A stretch of 61,076 bases of DNA from Marilutibacter aestuarii (GCF_006546775.1 NZ_VICE01000067.1:1-61076), one strand, 5' to 3'. Counted from the first letter of the stretch, positions 20,185 through 30,379 are shown. A program made the numbers and translations. Notes: a model not told the origin generated them from the sequence alone.

Positions 20185-20895
20185 ATGCAGGGTACACGTG
20201 AGGGCGGTCTGGTCCTGATCGTCGAGGACAACCGCAATATTTCCGAGATGGTGGGCGAGTATCTCGAGGGCCGCGGCTTCGAGGTCGACTATGCCGCCGA
20301 CGGCCTGGATGCGTACCGGCTGGCCACCGACAACAGCTACGACGTCATCGTGCTGGACCTGATGCTGCCGCGCATGGATGGCCTTGAGGTCTGCAAGAAG
20401 CTGCGCGAGGAAGCGCGCAAGTCCACGCCCGTGCTGATGCTGACGGCCCGCGACACCCTGGACGAGAAGCTCAATGGCCTGTCCGTCGGCGCCGACGACT
20501 ACCTGACCAAGCCGTTCGCGATCCAGGAGCTCGAGGCCCGCCTGCGTGCACTGATCCGTCGCGAGCGCCGCCAGGTCGGCGGCGAGGTCCTGAAGGTGGC
20601 CGACCTCGTGCTCGACCCCGCCAGCCTGCGGGTCACCCGCGGCGGCAACGAGCTGCAACTGTCGCCGATCGGCCTGCGCCTGCTGACGATCCTGATGCGC
20701 GAGTCGCCTCGCGTCGTGAGCCGCCAGGAAATCGAGCGTGAGATATGGGGCAATGGCCTGCCCGATTCGGATACCCTGCGCAGCCATCTCTACAACCTGC
20801 GCAAGACCATCGACAAGCCCTTCGACAAACAGTTGCTGCATACCGTGCAGAGCGCGGGATATCGGATCGCCGACATCACGCAGTCGCCGGACTGA
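20185..20895 (+). CDS. OmpR/PhoB-family response regulator
   Basis: A 236-residue two-domain regulator. The receiver has D15 and phospho-acceptor D58 (VLDLMLPRMDG) and the conserved Lys in YLTKPFA. The C-terminal winged helix has the usual DTLRSHLYNLRKTIDKP recognition region. Its partner kinase begins 25 bases downstream, and MacAB-type exporter genes follow the kinase. The natural inference is that this pair controls the exporter. It resembles ColR/QseB-type regulators, but I cannot assign the ortholog. Confidence 0.9.
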   Translation: MQGTREGGLVLIVEDNRNISEMVGEYLEGRGFEVDYAADGLDAYRLATDNSYDVIVLDLMLPRMDGLEVCKKLREEARKSTPVLMLTARDTLDEKLNGLSVGADDYLTKPFAIQELEARLRALIRRERRQVGGEVLKVADLVLDPASLRVTRGGNELQLSPIGLRLLTILMRESPRVVSRQEIEREIWGNGLPDSDTLRSHLYNLRKTIDKPFDKQLLHTVQSAGYRIADITQSPD

Positions 20896-20920
20896 GCGCG
20901 GCGCCCGCCCGCTTCCCGAC

Positions 20921-22195
20921 ATGGCCCACGGACTGCACCGCCAGATCAAACTGGTGTTCATCCTGCATGCGTTGATCAGCGGCCTGCTGATCGCCGGCGG
21001 TGCCGTCGTGCTCGGCCTGCTGGTCCGCCACGCGGTGCTCGACCACCGCATGCAGGCCGAGGCCGACACGTTCTGGACGCAGCGCGCGCGCAACCCGGAC
21101 CACCCGCTGCCGATGACCTCCACGATGGAGAGTTTCCTCGACACCGGGGGCAAGCTCGATCCCGCCCTGCCCGCCGACGTGCGCGACATGTCGGCGGGGC
21201 TGCACTGGATGCCCCTTCGGCATACGACGTTCTACGTGGACCGGCGCCCCGAGGGCGTCGTCTACTTCCGGCTGACGCCGGGCGACATCGAACTGGCGAT
21301 CCTGCTCACCGGCCTGGCCTGCCTGTTGCTGTCCATGCTCACGATCGCGGTCATCTCCTGGCTGAGCTACCGGACCTCCAAGCGCCTGGTGTCGCCGGTC
21401 AGCTGGCTGGCCAACGTGGTGGCGCGGTGGGATCCCCGCGCCCCCGACACCGAGGCGATCTCGGCGAATGCGCTGCCGGTGGATTCGGGTCGCGAAGTCC
21501 GTTCGCTCGCGCGCGCGCTGCGCGGCCTCGCTGCTCGCGTCGAAGCTTTCGTCGCGCGAGAACGCGACTTCACCCGCGATGCCAGCCACGAACTGCGCAC
21601 GCCCCTGACCGTGATCCGGGTGGCGACCGACCTGATGCTGGCCGACCCGTCGGCCTCGCCGCAGGCCCAGCGCTCGCTCGCCCGCGTGCAGCGCGCCGGC
21701 CGCGACATGGAAGCGGTGATCGAGGCCTTCCTGATCCTGGCCCGCGAAGCCGAGATCGCGCCGCAGAGCGAAGAGTTCGACGTCATGGACATCGTCCACC
21801 ACGAGGTGGATCGCATCCAGCCGCTGCTCAAGGGCAAGCCGGTGGACGTGACCATCGTCGACCAGGGCGGTCCGCGCCTCTACGCGCCGCCGAACGTGCT
21901 CAACGTCATGCTCGGCAACCTGTTGGGCAATGCCGCGCGCTTCACCGAAAGCGGGCACATCGAAGTGCGCGTGTCCCCGGACGGCATCGAGGTGCGCGAC
22001 ACCGGCATCGGCATGGACGCGGGCACGCTGGGGCGCGCATTCGACCCGTTCTACCGTGCCGACCCCGAGCGCGAGGAAGGCAAGGGCATGGGCCTGTCCA
22101 TCGTCCGGCGCCTGGGCGAGCGCTTCGGCTGGCCCGTCCAGCTCTTCAGCGAGCCGGGCAAGGGCACGACCGCGACGATCCGTTTCGTTGCCTGA
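20921..22195 (+). CDS. Sensor histidine kinase
   Basis: A 424-residue membrane sensor. Transmembrane helix 1 is at about residues 10-33. A short periplasmic sensor of about 90 residues follows, then helix 2 at about 128-150 and a HAMP-like linker. The HisKA H-box is ASHELRTPL with H223. The ATPase part has the N-box in LGNLLGNAARF, then DTGIGM and GKGMGLSIV. It is paired with the response regulator just upstream. The small periplasmic domain and the flanking exporter suggest envelope or toxic-compound sensing; that is inference. Confidence 0.9.
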   Translation: MAHGLHRQIKLVFILHALISGLLIAGGAVVLGLLVRHAVLDHRMQAEADTFWTQRARNPDHPLPMTSTMESFLDTGGKLDPALPADVRDMSAGLHWMPLRHTTFYVDRRPEGVVYFRLTPGDIELAILLTGLACLLLSMLTIAVISWLSYRTSKRLVSPVSWLANVVARWDPRAPDTEAISANALPVDSGREVRSLARALRGLAARVEAFVARERDFTRDASHELRTPLTVIRVATDLMLADPSASPQAQRSLARVQRAGRDMEAVIEAFLILAREAEIAPQSEEFDVMDIVHHEVDRIQPLLKGKPVDVTIVDQGGPRLYAPPNVLNVMLGNLLGNAARFTESGHIEVRVSPDGIEVRDTGIGMDAGTLGRAFDPFYRADPEREEGKGMGLSIVRRLGERFGWPVQLFSEPGKGTTATIRFVA

Positions 22196-22202
22196 ACCCC
22201 GA

Positions 22203-22218
22203 CCGCACGATCGTGCGG
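22203..22218. promoter_or_regulatory. 16-bp perfect palindrome behind the kinase gene
   Basis: CCGCACGATCGTGCGG reads identically on both strands. It begins 7 bases after the kinase stop and about 70 bases before the macA-like start. It could be a dimeric operator or the base of a hairpin in the intergenic RNA. No T-run follows, so it is not a classical terminator. Confidence 0.5.
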
Positions 22219-22223
22219 CGGCC

Positions 22224-22256
22224 GCGTCAACGCGACTGCGGCGCGCGCGTTGACGC
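22224..22256. promoter_or_regulatory. Inverted repeat upstream of the MacA-like gene
   Basis: GCGTCAACGCG at 22224-22234 and its exact reverse complement CGCGTTGACGC at 22246-22256 are separated by 11 bases. The start of the macA-like gene lies 30 bases further on. The right arm contains TTGACG, which could be a -35 element. It may be a protein-binding dyad or an RNA hairpin controlling read-through from the two-component genes into the exporter. Confidence 0.5.
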
Positions 22257-22286
22257 AAGGGTCCCCTTCCACCACCGACCGACCGA

Positions 22287-23812
22287 ATGAATCGACACTC
22301 CGCTCCGTCCCGTCCCGAGCGCACCCCGGCCTGGGGCAAGCGGGTCGCCTGGCTGCTGGTCCCGCTGCTGGTGCTGGTCGCCGGCGCATACGCGTGGCAG
22401 CACCGTGGCGCCGAAGCGGCCGAGGGCGACTACCGGACCACCACCGTCGATCGCGGCGAGATCCGCGTCGGCATCTCGGCCACCGGCAGCCTGTCGGCGA
22501 TCTCCACCGTGGACGTCGGCAGCCAGATCTCCGGGCAGCTCACCGAAGTGCTGGCCGACTACAACGACCGGGTCCGCAAGGACCAGGTGATCGCCCGCAT
22601 CGACCCGAGCACCTACGAGGCGCAGATCGCGCAGGGCGCCGCCGCCGTGGCCAATGCCCGCGCATCGCTCGCGACCGCCGAGGCCGCGCTGCGAAATGCC
22701 GAGGCCGACTACACGCGCAAGAGCGAACTGGTCGGTCGCCAGCTGGTGGCCCGCAGCGACGCCGACCTGGCCCGCGCGGCGCGCGACCAGGCGCGGGCGC
22801 AGGTGCAGGCGGCGCGCGCGCAGATCGACCAGCAGATCGCGTCCACCCGCACCGCCCAGCTCAACCTTGACCGCGCGGTGATCCGCTCGCCGGTCGACGG
22901 GGTGGTGCTGACGCGTTCGGTCGAGCCCGGCCAGACCGTCGCGGCGAGCCTGCAGGCGCCCGTGCTGTTCCAGATCGCCGAGGACCTGTCGAAGATGGAG
23001 ATCGTGCTGGCGATCGACGAGGCCGACATCGGCCAGGTACGCGCGGGGCAGGGCGTGTCGTTCACCGTCGACGCCTTCCCCGATCGCCAGTTCCGCGGCG
23101 AGGTGCAGCAGGTGCGGTTGTCGGCGACCAACACGAACAACGTCATCACCTATCCGGTGGTGGTCTCGGTGGACAATGCCGACCAGTCGCTGCTGCCGGG
23201 CATGACCGCCAACGCGGAGATCGAGGTCAACCACCGCGAGGACGTACTGCGGGTGGCCAATGCCGCGCTGCGCTTCCGTCCCGAGGAGGGCGAGATCGCC
23301 GCCCCGGCGACCCGCGGCGGCGCCGGCGGGGGCATGCAGGACGAACTGCCCCGCATCGCCGCATCGCTGGAGCTCGACGCCCGGCAGCAGGCGGCCTTCG
23401 ATGCCGCGCTTGAGCGGCTGGCGGCGCAGCGCGCCTCCCGCCAGGGGGCCGCCCCCTCCGCGGAGGGCGGTGGGGGTCGCAGCGTCCTGTTCGGCGGCGG
23501 ACCGGGCGGGCGTCCGTCCACGGCCAGCGGCTCGGGCGCGATGAGCGGCGCGATGCGGCAGCGGATCCAGGAACGCGTCGCGCAGCAGTTCGCCGACTTC
23601 ACCGCCCTGCTCGACGACGAGCGCAAGGCGCGTTGGGACGCCGGCATCGGCGCGTTGCTGGGCGCTCGCCGGGCGCCGCTGTACCTGCTGCGCGACGGCG
23701 AGCCCACCGCGGTGATGGTCCGCGTGGGCGCGAGCGACGGCAGCTTCAGCGAGGTATCGGGACCGGTCGCCGAGGGCGAGGTCGTGATCACCGGCCGTGC
23801 GCGCAGCGCGCC

Positions 23813-23816
<4 letters not shown>
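22287..23816 (+). CDS. macA: MacA/HlyD-type periplasmic adaptor of an ABC exporter
   Basis: A 509-residue membrane-fusion protein. One N-terminal anchor lies at about residues 18-37. Next come the barrel/lipoyl half (VDVGSQISGQLTEV), an alpha-helical hairpin (about 110-200) and the second lipoyl half (VIRSPVDGVVLTRSV). It would bridge the inner-membrane MacB-type pump and an outer-membrane channel. Unusually, about 130 residues (about 335-460), Gly-rich and helical, are inserted before the C-terminal membrane-proximal domain, making it longer than E. coli MacA (about 370). The stop overlaps the ATPase ATG. Confidence 0.88.
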
Positions 23817-24516
<700 letters not shown>

Positions 24517-24520
<4 letters not shown>

Positions 24521-25752
24521 ACTTCCTGGAAGTCCTGCGCACGGCGGTGTTCGCACTGCGCGGCAACTGGGTGCGCAGCGCGTTGACTTCGCTGGGCGTG
24601 ATCATCGGCATCGCCGCCGTCATCGTGATGGTGTCGGTGGGGCAGGGCACGCAGGCGGAGATCGACAAGCTGGTATCCGGCCTGGGATCCAACCGCCTCG
24701 ACATCAGTCCCGGCGCCGGGCGCGGTCCTGGCGGCGCGCGCATGAGCGCGAGCAGCTATTTCACCATCGACGAGGACGATGCCGAGGCCATCCGCCAGGA
24801 CATCCCCGAGGTGCAGTACGTCGCCGCATCGCTGCGCGGCGGCACCCAGGTGGTGTTCGCCGAGAACAACTGGTCCACCCAGTGGCAGGGCGTGCAGGCG
24901 GACTTCTTCCCGATCGAAGGCTGGGAGATCGCCAGCGGCGCCGTCTTCGAGCCACGCGACTACGGCAGCGCCGCCAAGTCGGTGATCCTGGGCGATACCG
25001 TGCGCCGCGAGCTGTTCGGCGACGAGGACCCGGTGGGCCAGACGGTGCGCCTGGGCCGGGTGCCCTTCACCGTCGTCGGTACGCTCAAGCCCAAGGGCCA
25101 GGGCGGCTGGGGCCAGGACCAGGACGACGTGCTGCTGGTGCCGCTGGAGACCAGCCGCCGCCGCCTGATGGGCGCGATGGCCCTGCCGCCCGGCGCGGTG
25201 CAGCAGATCACACTTGGGGTGACCCGCGCCGACGACCTGGGCTACGTGCAGGGCGAGGTGGAAGCGCTGTTGCGCCAGCGCCATCGCATCCAGCCGGGCG
25301 CGGAGGACGATTTCCGGGTCCGCAACATCGCCGAGATCATCGAGACCCGTACCGCCACCACGCGCCTGATGTCGCTGCTGCTGGGCGCGGTGGCGACGAT
25401 CTCGCTGGTGGTCGGCGGCATTGGCATCATGAACATCATGCTGGTCTCGGTGACCGAGCGCATCCGCGAGATCGGGCTGCGCATGGCGGTCGGCGCGGGT
25501 CCTTCGGACGTGCGCCGCCAGTTCCTGGCCGAAGCCATGCTGATCTCCCTGGTCGGGGGCGCGCTGGGCATCGTCATCGGCATCGCCGGTGCCCTGCTGG
25601 TGGGACGCCTGGGCTCGCTGCCGGTGGCGCTCGACGGCCAGGTGATCGCACTGGCGGCCGGCTTCTCCGTGGCCACCGGCCTGTTCTTCGGCTACTACCC
25701 CGCGCGCAAGGCCTCGCAGCTGGACCCGATCGAGGCATTGCGGCAGCAGTAG
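24517..25752 (+). CDS. MacB-type ABC transporter permease
   Basis: A 411-residue FtsX/MacB-family permease. An N-terminal membrane helix (about residues 18-42) is followed by a large periplasmic MacB_PCD domain (about 45-280). Three C-terminal helices end the chain, with the typical MNIMLVSVTERIREIGLRMA coupling segment. With the upstream ATPase and adaptor it would drive export or extraction of a periplasmic substrate such as a macrolide, peptide or lipid-like compound. The actual substrate is not visible from sequence. Confidence 0.93.
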
Positions 25753-25812
25753 GCCGTCGCTCGCCGCGGTATGCTCCGGACCTGGTGTCTTGCGCCTGGG
25801 CGGGAGGGTCCG

Positions 25813-26832
25813 ATGCGTCGTACGTTGTCCATGTTGTTCCTGGTGTCGTCCATGGGGTTGGCGATGAATACACGCGCCCAGGACGCACCCGAGCCGCCGC
25901 AGGCAGGCAGGACCGCCCTGGTGATCCACGGCGGTGCCGGCTTCGTGCCGCGCGAGTCGCTCGGTGACGATGACCTGCGCGACATCCATGCCACGCTGGA
26001 CCAGGCGCTGGACGCGGGCAACGCGGTGCTTGCCGACGGCGGGGCCGCCCTGGACGCGGTGCAGGCGGCGATCCGGGTGCTGGAAGAGTCGCCGCGCTTC
26101 AACGCCGGCAAGGGCGCGGTCTTCAACGCCGTCGGCGGCCACGAACTCGATGCCTCCTTGATGGAGGGGCACACCCGGCGCGCCGGGGCGGTGGCCGGCG
26201 TGAGCACGGTCCGAAGTCCGATCCTGCTCGCGCGCGCGGTCATGGAGCACAGCCCGCACGTGATGATGGCCGGCGCGGGCGCCGAGGCTTTCGCCGACAC
26301 CCGGCCGGAGATCGAGCGCGTGGAGAACAGCTGGTTCGATACCGAGCACCGGCGGCGCGCGCTGGAGAAGGCCCGGCAGGCCAGCACCGGTTCGGCCGAC
26401 GACGACGCCCCGGCTTATTTCGGCACCGTCGGGGCCGTCGCCCTCGACCGCCAAGGCCATATAGCCGCGGGCACCAGCACCGGGGGCATGACCAACAAGC
26501 GCTTCGGGCGGGTGGGCGATGCGCCCGTCATCGGCGCGGGCACCTGGGCCGATGCGGGCTGCGGCGTCTCCGGCACCGGCTGGGGCGAGTACTACATCCG
26601 CAACGCGGTCGCCCACGACATCTGCGCACGGGTGGCCTACCGCGGCGACCGCCTCGTCGACGCGGCCGAGGAGGTGGTCAACCGCATCGTCACCACGGCC
26701 GGTGGCGATGGCGGGGCGATCGCCCTGGACCGCGACGGCAACATCGCCATGCCGTTCAACACCGGCAGCATGTTCCGTGGCTGGATCCGGCCCGACGGCA
26801 GCCGCGGCACGGCGATCCACGAGGCGGACTGA
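25813..26832 (+). CDS. Isoaspartyl peptidase / type-2 L-asparaginase, exported
   Basis: An Ntn-hydrolase that removes isoaspartyl residues from peptides and hydrolyses asparagine (339 residues). ATG 25813 is chosen because GGGAGGG lies just upstream; an upstream ATG at 25771 lacks this. A signal peptide covers about residues 1-22. VIHGGAG opens the enzyme. The autocleavage nucleophile is the Thr of FGTVGAVA, and GTSTGGMTNK carries substrate-binding residues. The stretch GAGTWAD-GCGVSGTGWGE is also conserved. The signal peptide makes it a periplasmic form. Confidence 0.9.
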   Translation: MRRTLSMLFLVSSMGLAMNTRAQDAPEPPQAGRTALVIHGGAGFVPRESLGDDDLRDIHATLDQALDAGNAVLADGGAALDAVQAAIRVLEESPRFNAGKGAVFNAVGGHELDASLMEGHTRRAGAVAGVSTVRSPILLARAVMEHSPHVMMAGAGAEAFADTRPEIERVENSWFDTEHRRRALEKARQASTGSADDDAPAYFGTVGAVALDRQGHIAAGTSTGGMTNKRFGRVGDAPVIGAGTWADAGCGVSGTGWGEYYIRNAVAHDICARVAYRGDRLVDAAEEVVNRIVTTAGGDGGAIALDRDGNIAMPFNTGSMFRGWIRPDGSRGTAIHEAD

Positions 26833-26939
26833 TCCCGTGCCGCATGCGGCGGCGCCCTGTCATCGTGCTGTGGCAGAATTGCCCGCCGTGGCCGGCGCCG
26901 TGCCGCGCACCATGCCCGACCCCAGGAGGTCCGTAATCC

Positions 26940-27320
26940 ATGGCCGATGAATTCGGACACCTGCCGCGCGGCCCGCGTCGGATCATGAAGGCCACCGTCT
27001 GGTCGATGCAGGGCCTGAAGGCGGCCTGGCTGCACGAGTCGTCCTTCCGACTGGAGGTCTGCCTGTTCGTGGTGCTGGCCCCGCTGGCGGCCTGGCTGGC
27101 CGAGACCCCGGTCGAAGGCGTCCTGCTGGTCGGCTCGATGCTGCTGGTGCTCAGCGTGGAACTGCTCAATTCCGCGGTGGAGGCGGTGATCGCGCGTTTC
27201 GGCGACGAACACCACTTCATGGCCGGCCGGGCCAAGGACATGGGCTCGGCGGCGGTCTTCGTGGTGATGATGAACGTACTGCTGGTCTGGGGAAGCATCC
27301 TCCTGCCCCGGCTGTTCTAG
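26940..27320 (+). CDS. dgkA: Diacylglycerol kinase DgkA
   Basis: A small integral-membrane kinase that recycles diacylglycerol to phosphatidic acid (126 residues). The family signature ELLNSAVEAVIAR is complete and is followed by the AKDMGSAAV segment, with three membrane helices overall. AGGAGG at about 26922-26928 is well placed for the ATG at 26940. A CAGAAT stretch at 26874-26879 could serve as a -10 element, but no matching -35 is seen. Confidence 0.95.
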   Translation: MADEFGHLPRGPRRIMKATVWSMQGLKAAWLHESSFRLEVCLFVVLAPLAAWLAETPVEGVLLVGSMLLVLSVELLNSAVEAVIARFGDEHHFMAGRAKDMGSAAVFVVMMNVLLVWGSILLPRLF

Positions 27321-27357
27321 AATGGGCGGCCCTGCCTGACGAAACCCGCGGCCCCCC

Positions 27358-28092
27358 GTGATTGAACTTCTGACCGATCCGAATGCCTGGATCACGCTCT
27401 TCACGCTCAGTGCCATCGAGATCGTGCTGGGCATCGACAACCTGGTGTTCATCTCCATCGCGGTCAGCAAGCTGCCCCTGCACCGGCGCGAGGTCGCGCG
27501 CAAGTTCGGCATCGCGGTGGCCTGCATCTCCCGCATCTGCCTGCTGTTGACGCTGGCCTGGCTGGCGGGGCTGACCCATGACCTGTTCAACGTGTTCGGC
27601 CAGGGCATATCGGTCCGCGACCTCGTCCTGATCATCGGTGGCGGCTTCCTGCTGGTTAAGGGCGCCATGGAAATCCGGGACCTGGTCCATGGCTCACCGG
27701 ACTCCGAGGACGTGCACACGCGGCCCGCGGCCTCGTTCGGCATGGTGATCGCCCAGATCGCGGTGATCGACATCGTGTTCTCGCTCGATTCGGTCATCGC
27801 GGCCGTCGGCCTGGCCGACCAGCGCGTGATCATGGTCGTGGCGATCCTGCTGGCGGTGGGCGTCATGCTCCTGGCCGCGCGGCCGCTGGGACAGTTCATC
27901 GACAACAACCCCACGATCAAGATGCTCGCGCTGGCGTTCATCGTCCTGGTCGGCGTCTACCTGGTCGCCGATGGCTTCGAGCAGCACATCCCGCGCGGTT
28001 ACATCTATGGCGCGATGGGCTTCTCGGCCCTGGTCGAGTGCCTCAACCTGTGGGCCAAGCGGCGCGAACAGGAACGGCTCGGGCGCGCGTAA
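27358..28092 (+). CDS. TerC-family integral membrane protein
   Basis: A 244-residue protein with about seven membrane helices, starting with GTG 27358. The TerC signatures are EIVLGIDNLVFISI near residues 21-34 and VIDIVFSLDSVIAAVG near 138-153, each with buried acidic residues. TerC homologues have been linked to manganese export and metal insertion during secretion, and to tellurite resistance in plasmid systems. A TAGAAT at 27318-27323, overlapping the end of dgkA, may be its -10 box. Confidence 0.9.
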   Translation: MIELLTDPNAWITLFTLSAIEIVLGIDNLVFISIAVSKLPLHRREVARKFGIAVACISRICLLLTLAWLAGLTHDLFNVFGQGISVRDLVLIIGGGFLLVKGAMEIRDLVHGSPDSEDVHTRPAASFGMVIAQIAVIDIVFSLDSVIAAVGLADQRVIMVVAILLAVGVMLLAARPLGQFIDNNPTIKMLALAFIVLVGVYLVADGFEQHIPRGYIYGAMGFSALVECLNLWAKRREQERLGRA

Positions 28093-28152
28093 GCGCCAGG
28101 CCCCCACCGGCGGCGAGGTGAAGGCGGCGTGAGAGCGGCGTGGGCGACGGCG

Positions 28153-28181
28153 TTGCGCGGCGCTCACGACAGTGGTGCAAT
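28153..28181 (+). promoter_or_regulatory. Possible sigma70-like promoter for lemA
   Basis: TTGCGC at 28153-28158, a 17-base spacer, and TGCAAT at 28176-28181. Each box matches consensus at 4 of 6 positions. It lies 34 bases upstream of the lemA start in a 122-base gap. In DNA this GC-rich such a match can be chance. Confidence 0.35.
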
Positions 28182-28214
28182 CGTGCGCAGTCCCGCCCAT
28201 CCAGGAACACCGCC

Positions 28215-28853
28215 ATGGCCGTCACGCGCGCCGTCCCACCGTTCCGCCTTCCGTCGGGGGCCTTCAGGACGTTCCTGGTGCTGGTCGTGGCGCTGTCGCT
28301 GAGCGGCTGCGGCTACAACACCATCCAGCAGAAGGACGAGGCGGTGAACGCCGCCTGGTCGCAGGTCCTCAATGTCTACAAGCGACGGGCCGACCTCGTG
28401 CCCAACCTGGTCGCCACGGTGAAGGGCTACGCCGAGCACGAGGAGGCGGTCTTCACCGAGGTCGCCGAGGCGCGCGCCCGGGTCGGCAGCATCAACGTCG
28501 ACGCCAACGACCCGGCCTCGGTCGAGCGTTTCCAGCAGGGCCAGGCCCAGCTGCAGAGCGCGATCGGCCGCCTGCTGCTGGTCAGCGAGGCCTACCCGCA
28601 GCTCAAGGCCGACCAGAACTTCCTGCAGTTGCAGGCCCAACTGGAAGGCACCGAGAACCGCATCAGCGTCGAGCGGCAGCGCTACATCCAGGCCGTGCAG
28701 GACTACAACACCTACATCCGCCAGTTCCCGACCAACCTCACCGCGATGGTTTTCGGCTACAAGCCCAAACCGAACTTCAGCGTCGAGGACGAAGCCGCGA
28801 TCCAGCAGGCGCCCGAGGTCGACTTCGGCCGCGACGCACCCGCCGGCGGCTGA
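28215..28853 (+). CDS. lemA: LemA-family lipoprotein
   Basis: A 212-residue envelope protein. ATG 28215 follows an AGGA site. The hydrophobic leader ends in the lipobox LSGC (Cys32), so a lipid anchor is expected. The LemA fold is seen in YNTIQQKDEAVNAAWSQV, RRADLVPNLVATVKGYA and the late YIRQFPTNL. LemA function is unclear. The gene is usually beside TPM-domain membrane proteins, as here with two. Confidence 0.92.
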   Translation: MAVTRAVPPFRLPSGAFRTFLVLVVALSLSGCGYNTIQQKDEAVNAAWSQVLNVYKRRADLVPNLVATVKGYAEHEEAVFTEVAEARARVGSINVDANDPASVERFQQGQAQLQSAIGRLLLVSEAYPQLKADQNFLQLQAQLEGTENRISVERQRYIQAVQDYNTYIRQFPTNLTAMVFGYKPKPNFSVEDEAAIQQAPEVDFGRDAPAGG

Positions 28854-28859
28854 CCGCGC

Positions 28860-29777
28860 GTGAGCCGCACGCGCCTGCCGGGCATCGCCCGCCTGCTCGC
28901 GATCGCCGGCCTGTTGCTGGCGCTGCTGCCCGCGGCGTCCGCGCAGTCCCTGGCGCCGGTGCCGCCGCTGGACGGCCCGGTGGTCGACACCACCGGGACC
29001 CTGGACGCGGCGACGCGGCAGGCACTTGAAGCACGTGCGCGGGCCCTGCAGGCGGCCAAGGGCAGCCAGTTGCAGGTGCTGATGGTCGCGAGCACCGGGC
29101 CGGAGGAGATCGCCCAGTACGCGGTGCGGGTGTTCGAGCAGTGGCAGTTGGGCCGCAAGGGCGTGGACGACGGCGTCCTGCTGGTCGTCGCCAAGGACGA
29201 TCGCCGCGTCCACATCGAAGTGGGCTATGGCCTGGAAGGCGCGATCCCCGATGCGACCGCCCACCGCGTGATCCAGGAGTACCTGGTGCCGCGCTTCCGC
29301 GCGGGCGACTTCGCAGGGGGCGTCGACGAGGCGACCCGGGTCCTTGCCGGCCTGGTCGAGGGCGAGTCGTTGCCCGCGCCGATGGCGGAGCGTCGCGACG
29401 ACCGGGGCGGGGGCGGCAACTGGCTGGGCGCGCTGTTCGCGGCCTTCGTCGTCGCGCAGCTCGTCCGCGCGATCTTCCGCGGTGTTCCCACGTTCCCGCG
29501 GGGCCTGTTGGGGGGCGCCTTGTCCGGAGGCATCGCGTGGCTGCTGTCCTCGGCCATGCTGGTCGGGGGCGTGGGGGCGGCCCTGGGCTTCTTCATCGGC
29601 CTCGCGAGCGCCAGCAGCGGCGGCGGTCGCGGCGGTCGCTTCGCCCGCGACAGCGGCTGGGGCGGCTTCGGCGGAGGTTCGTCTTCCGGTGGATGGGGCG
29701 GGTCCGGGGGCGGCGGGGGCGGCTGGTCCGGCGGCGGCGGCATGAGCGGGGGCGGCGGCGCCTCCGGCAGTTGGTGA
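28860..29777 (+). CDS. TPM-domain (YgcG-like) membrane protein
   Basis: A 305-residue protein starting with GTG 28860, 6 bases after lemA. A signal peptide (about residues 1-29) precedes a TPM_phosphatase domain (about 40-165) with VVDTTGTLD, WQLGRKGVDDGVLL and HIEVGYGLEGAIPD. Two hydrophobic segments (about 180-240) and a Gly/Ser/Trp-rich tail ending in SGSW complete the layout. TPM domains are named after plant and bacterial proteins involved in membrane repair or photosystem assembly; a bacterial role is not settled. Confidence 0.88.
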   Translation: MSRTRLPGIARLLAIAGLLLALLPAASAQSLAPVPPLDGPVVDTTGTLDAATRQALEARARALQAAKGSQLQVLMVASTGPEEIAQYAVRVFEQWQLGRKGVDDGVLLVVAKDDRRVHIEVGYGLEGAIPDATAHRVIQEYLVPRFRAGDFAGGVDEATRVLAGLVEGESLPAPMAERRDDRGGGGNWLGALFAAFVVAQLVRAIFRGVPTFPRGLLGGALSGGIAWLLSSAMLVGGVGAALGFFIGLASASSGGGRGGRFARDSGWGGFGGGSSSGGWGGSGGGGGGWSGGGGMSGGGGASGSW

Positions 29778-29784
29778 GGTCGCC

Positions 29785-30285
29785 ATGGGACGCCTGAAAA
29801 GACTGGCACGGCACCTGTTCGCAGCGGACGCCCGGCGCCTGTTCCCGGCCTCGTCGCTGGAGCGGATCAGCCGCGCGGTGGTGGACGGCGAGCGACGCCA
29901 CCACGGCGAGATCTGTTTCGCGGTCGAGTCCGCGCTGTCGCCGTCGGCGGCCTGGGCCGGTGCCGACGCCCGCGGGCGTGCCCACGCGGTGTTCGCGCAG
30001 TTGCGGGTGTGGGACACCGCCGGCAACAACGGCGTCCTGCTGTACCTGCTGCTGGCCGAGCACCGCATCGAGATCATCGCCGACCGCGGCTACGACGGGC
30101 GCGTCAGCGAGGCCCAGTGGCGCGGTGTCTGCGAGTCGATCGAAGCGCGGATGCGGGCGGGCGAGCCCGAAGCGGCCGTGGTGGCCGGCATCGAGGCGCT
30201 GTCGGACCTGGTGGCGATGCACTTTCCGCGCGCCGCCGATGCCGCCGATGCCAACGAGCTGCCCGACGATCCGCACCTGCTATGA
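29785..30285 (+). CDS. Second TPM-domain protein
   Basis: A 166-residue partner of the upstream TPM gene, 7 bases downstream. It lacks a signal peptide. The TPM-like core shows HHGEICFAVESAL, then RVWDTAGNNGVLLYLLLAE and IEIIADRGYDGRV. The lemA, large TPM, small TPM set is a common trio in beta- and gamma-proteobacteria and is likely one operon that acts at the envelope. Confidence 0.85.
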   Translation: MGRLKRLARHLFAADARRLFPASSLERISRAVVDGERRHHGEICFAVESALSPSAAWAGADARGRAHAVFAQLRVWDTAGNNGVLLYLLLAEHRIEIIADRGYDGRVSEAQWRGVCESIEARMRAGEPEAAVVAGIEALSDLVAMHFPRAADAADANELPDDPHLL

Positions 30286-30379
30286 ACCGCGCGGCGCCCG
30301 CGGGGGCGGCCCCGGCCCAGATGTGGACCCGGCTCGGGCACAATAGGACGCGTCGTCCCTCCCGGAGCCGTTGTCGCGC

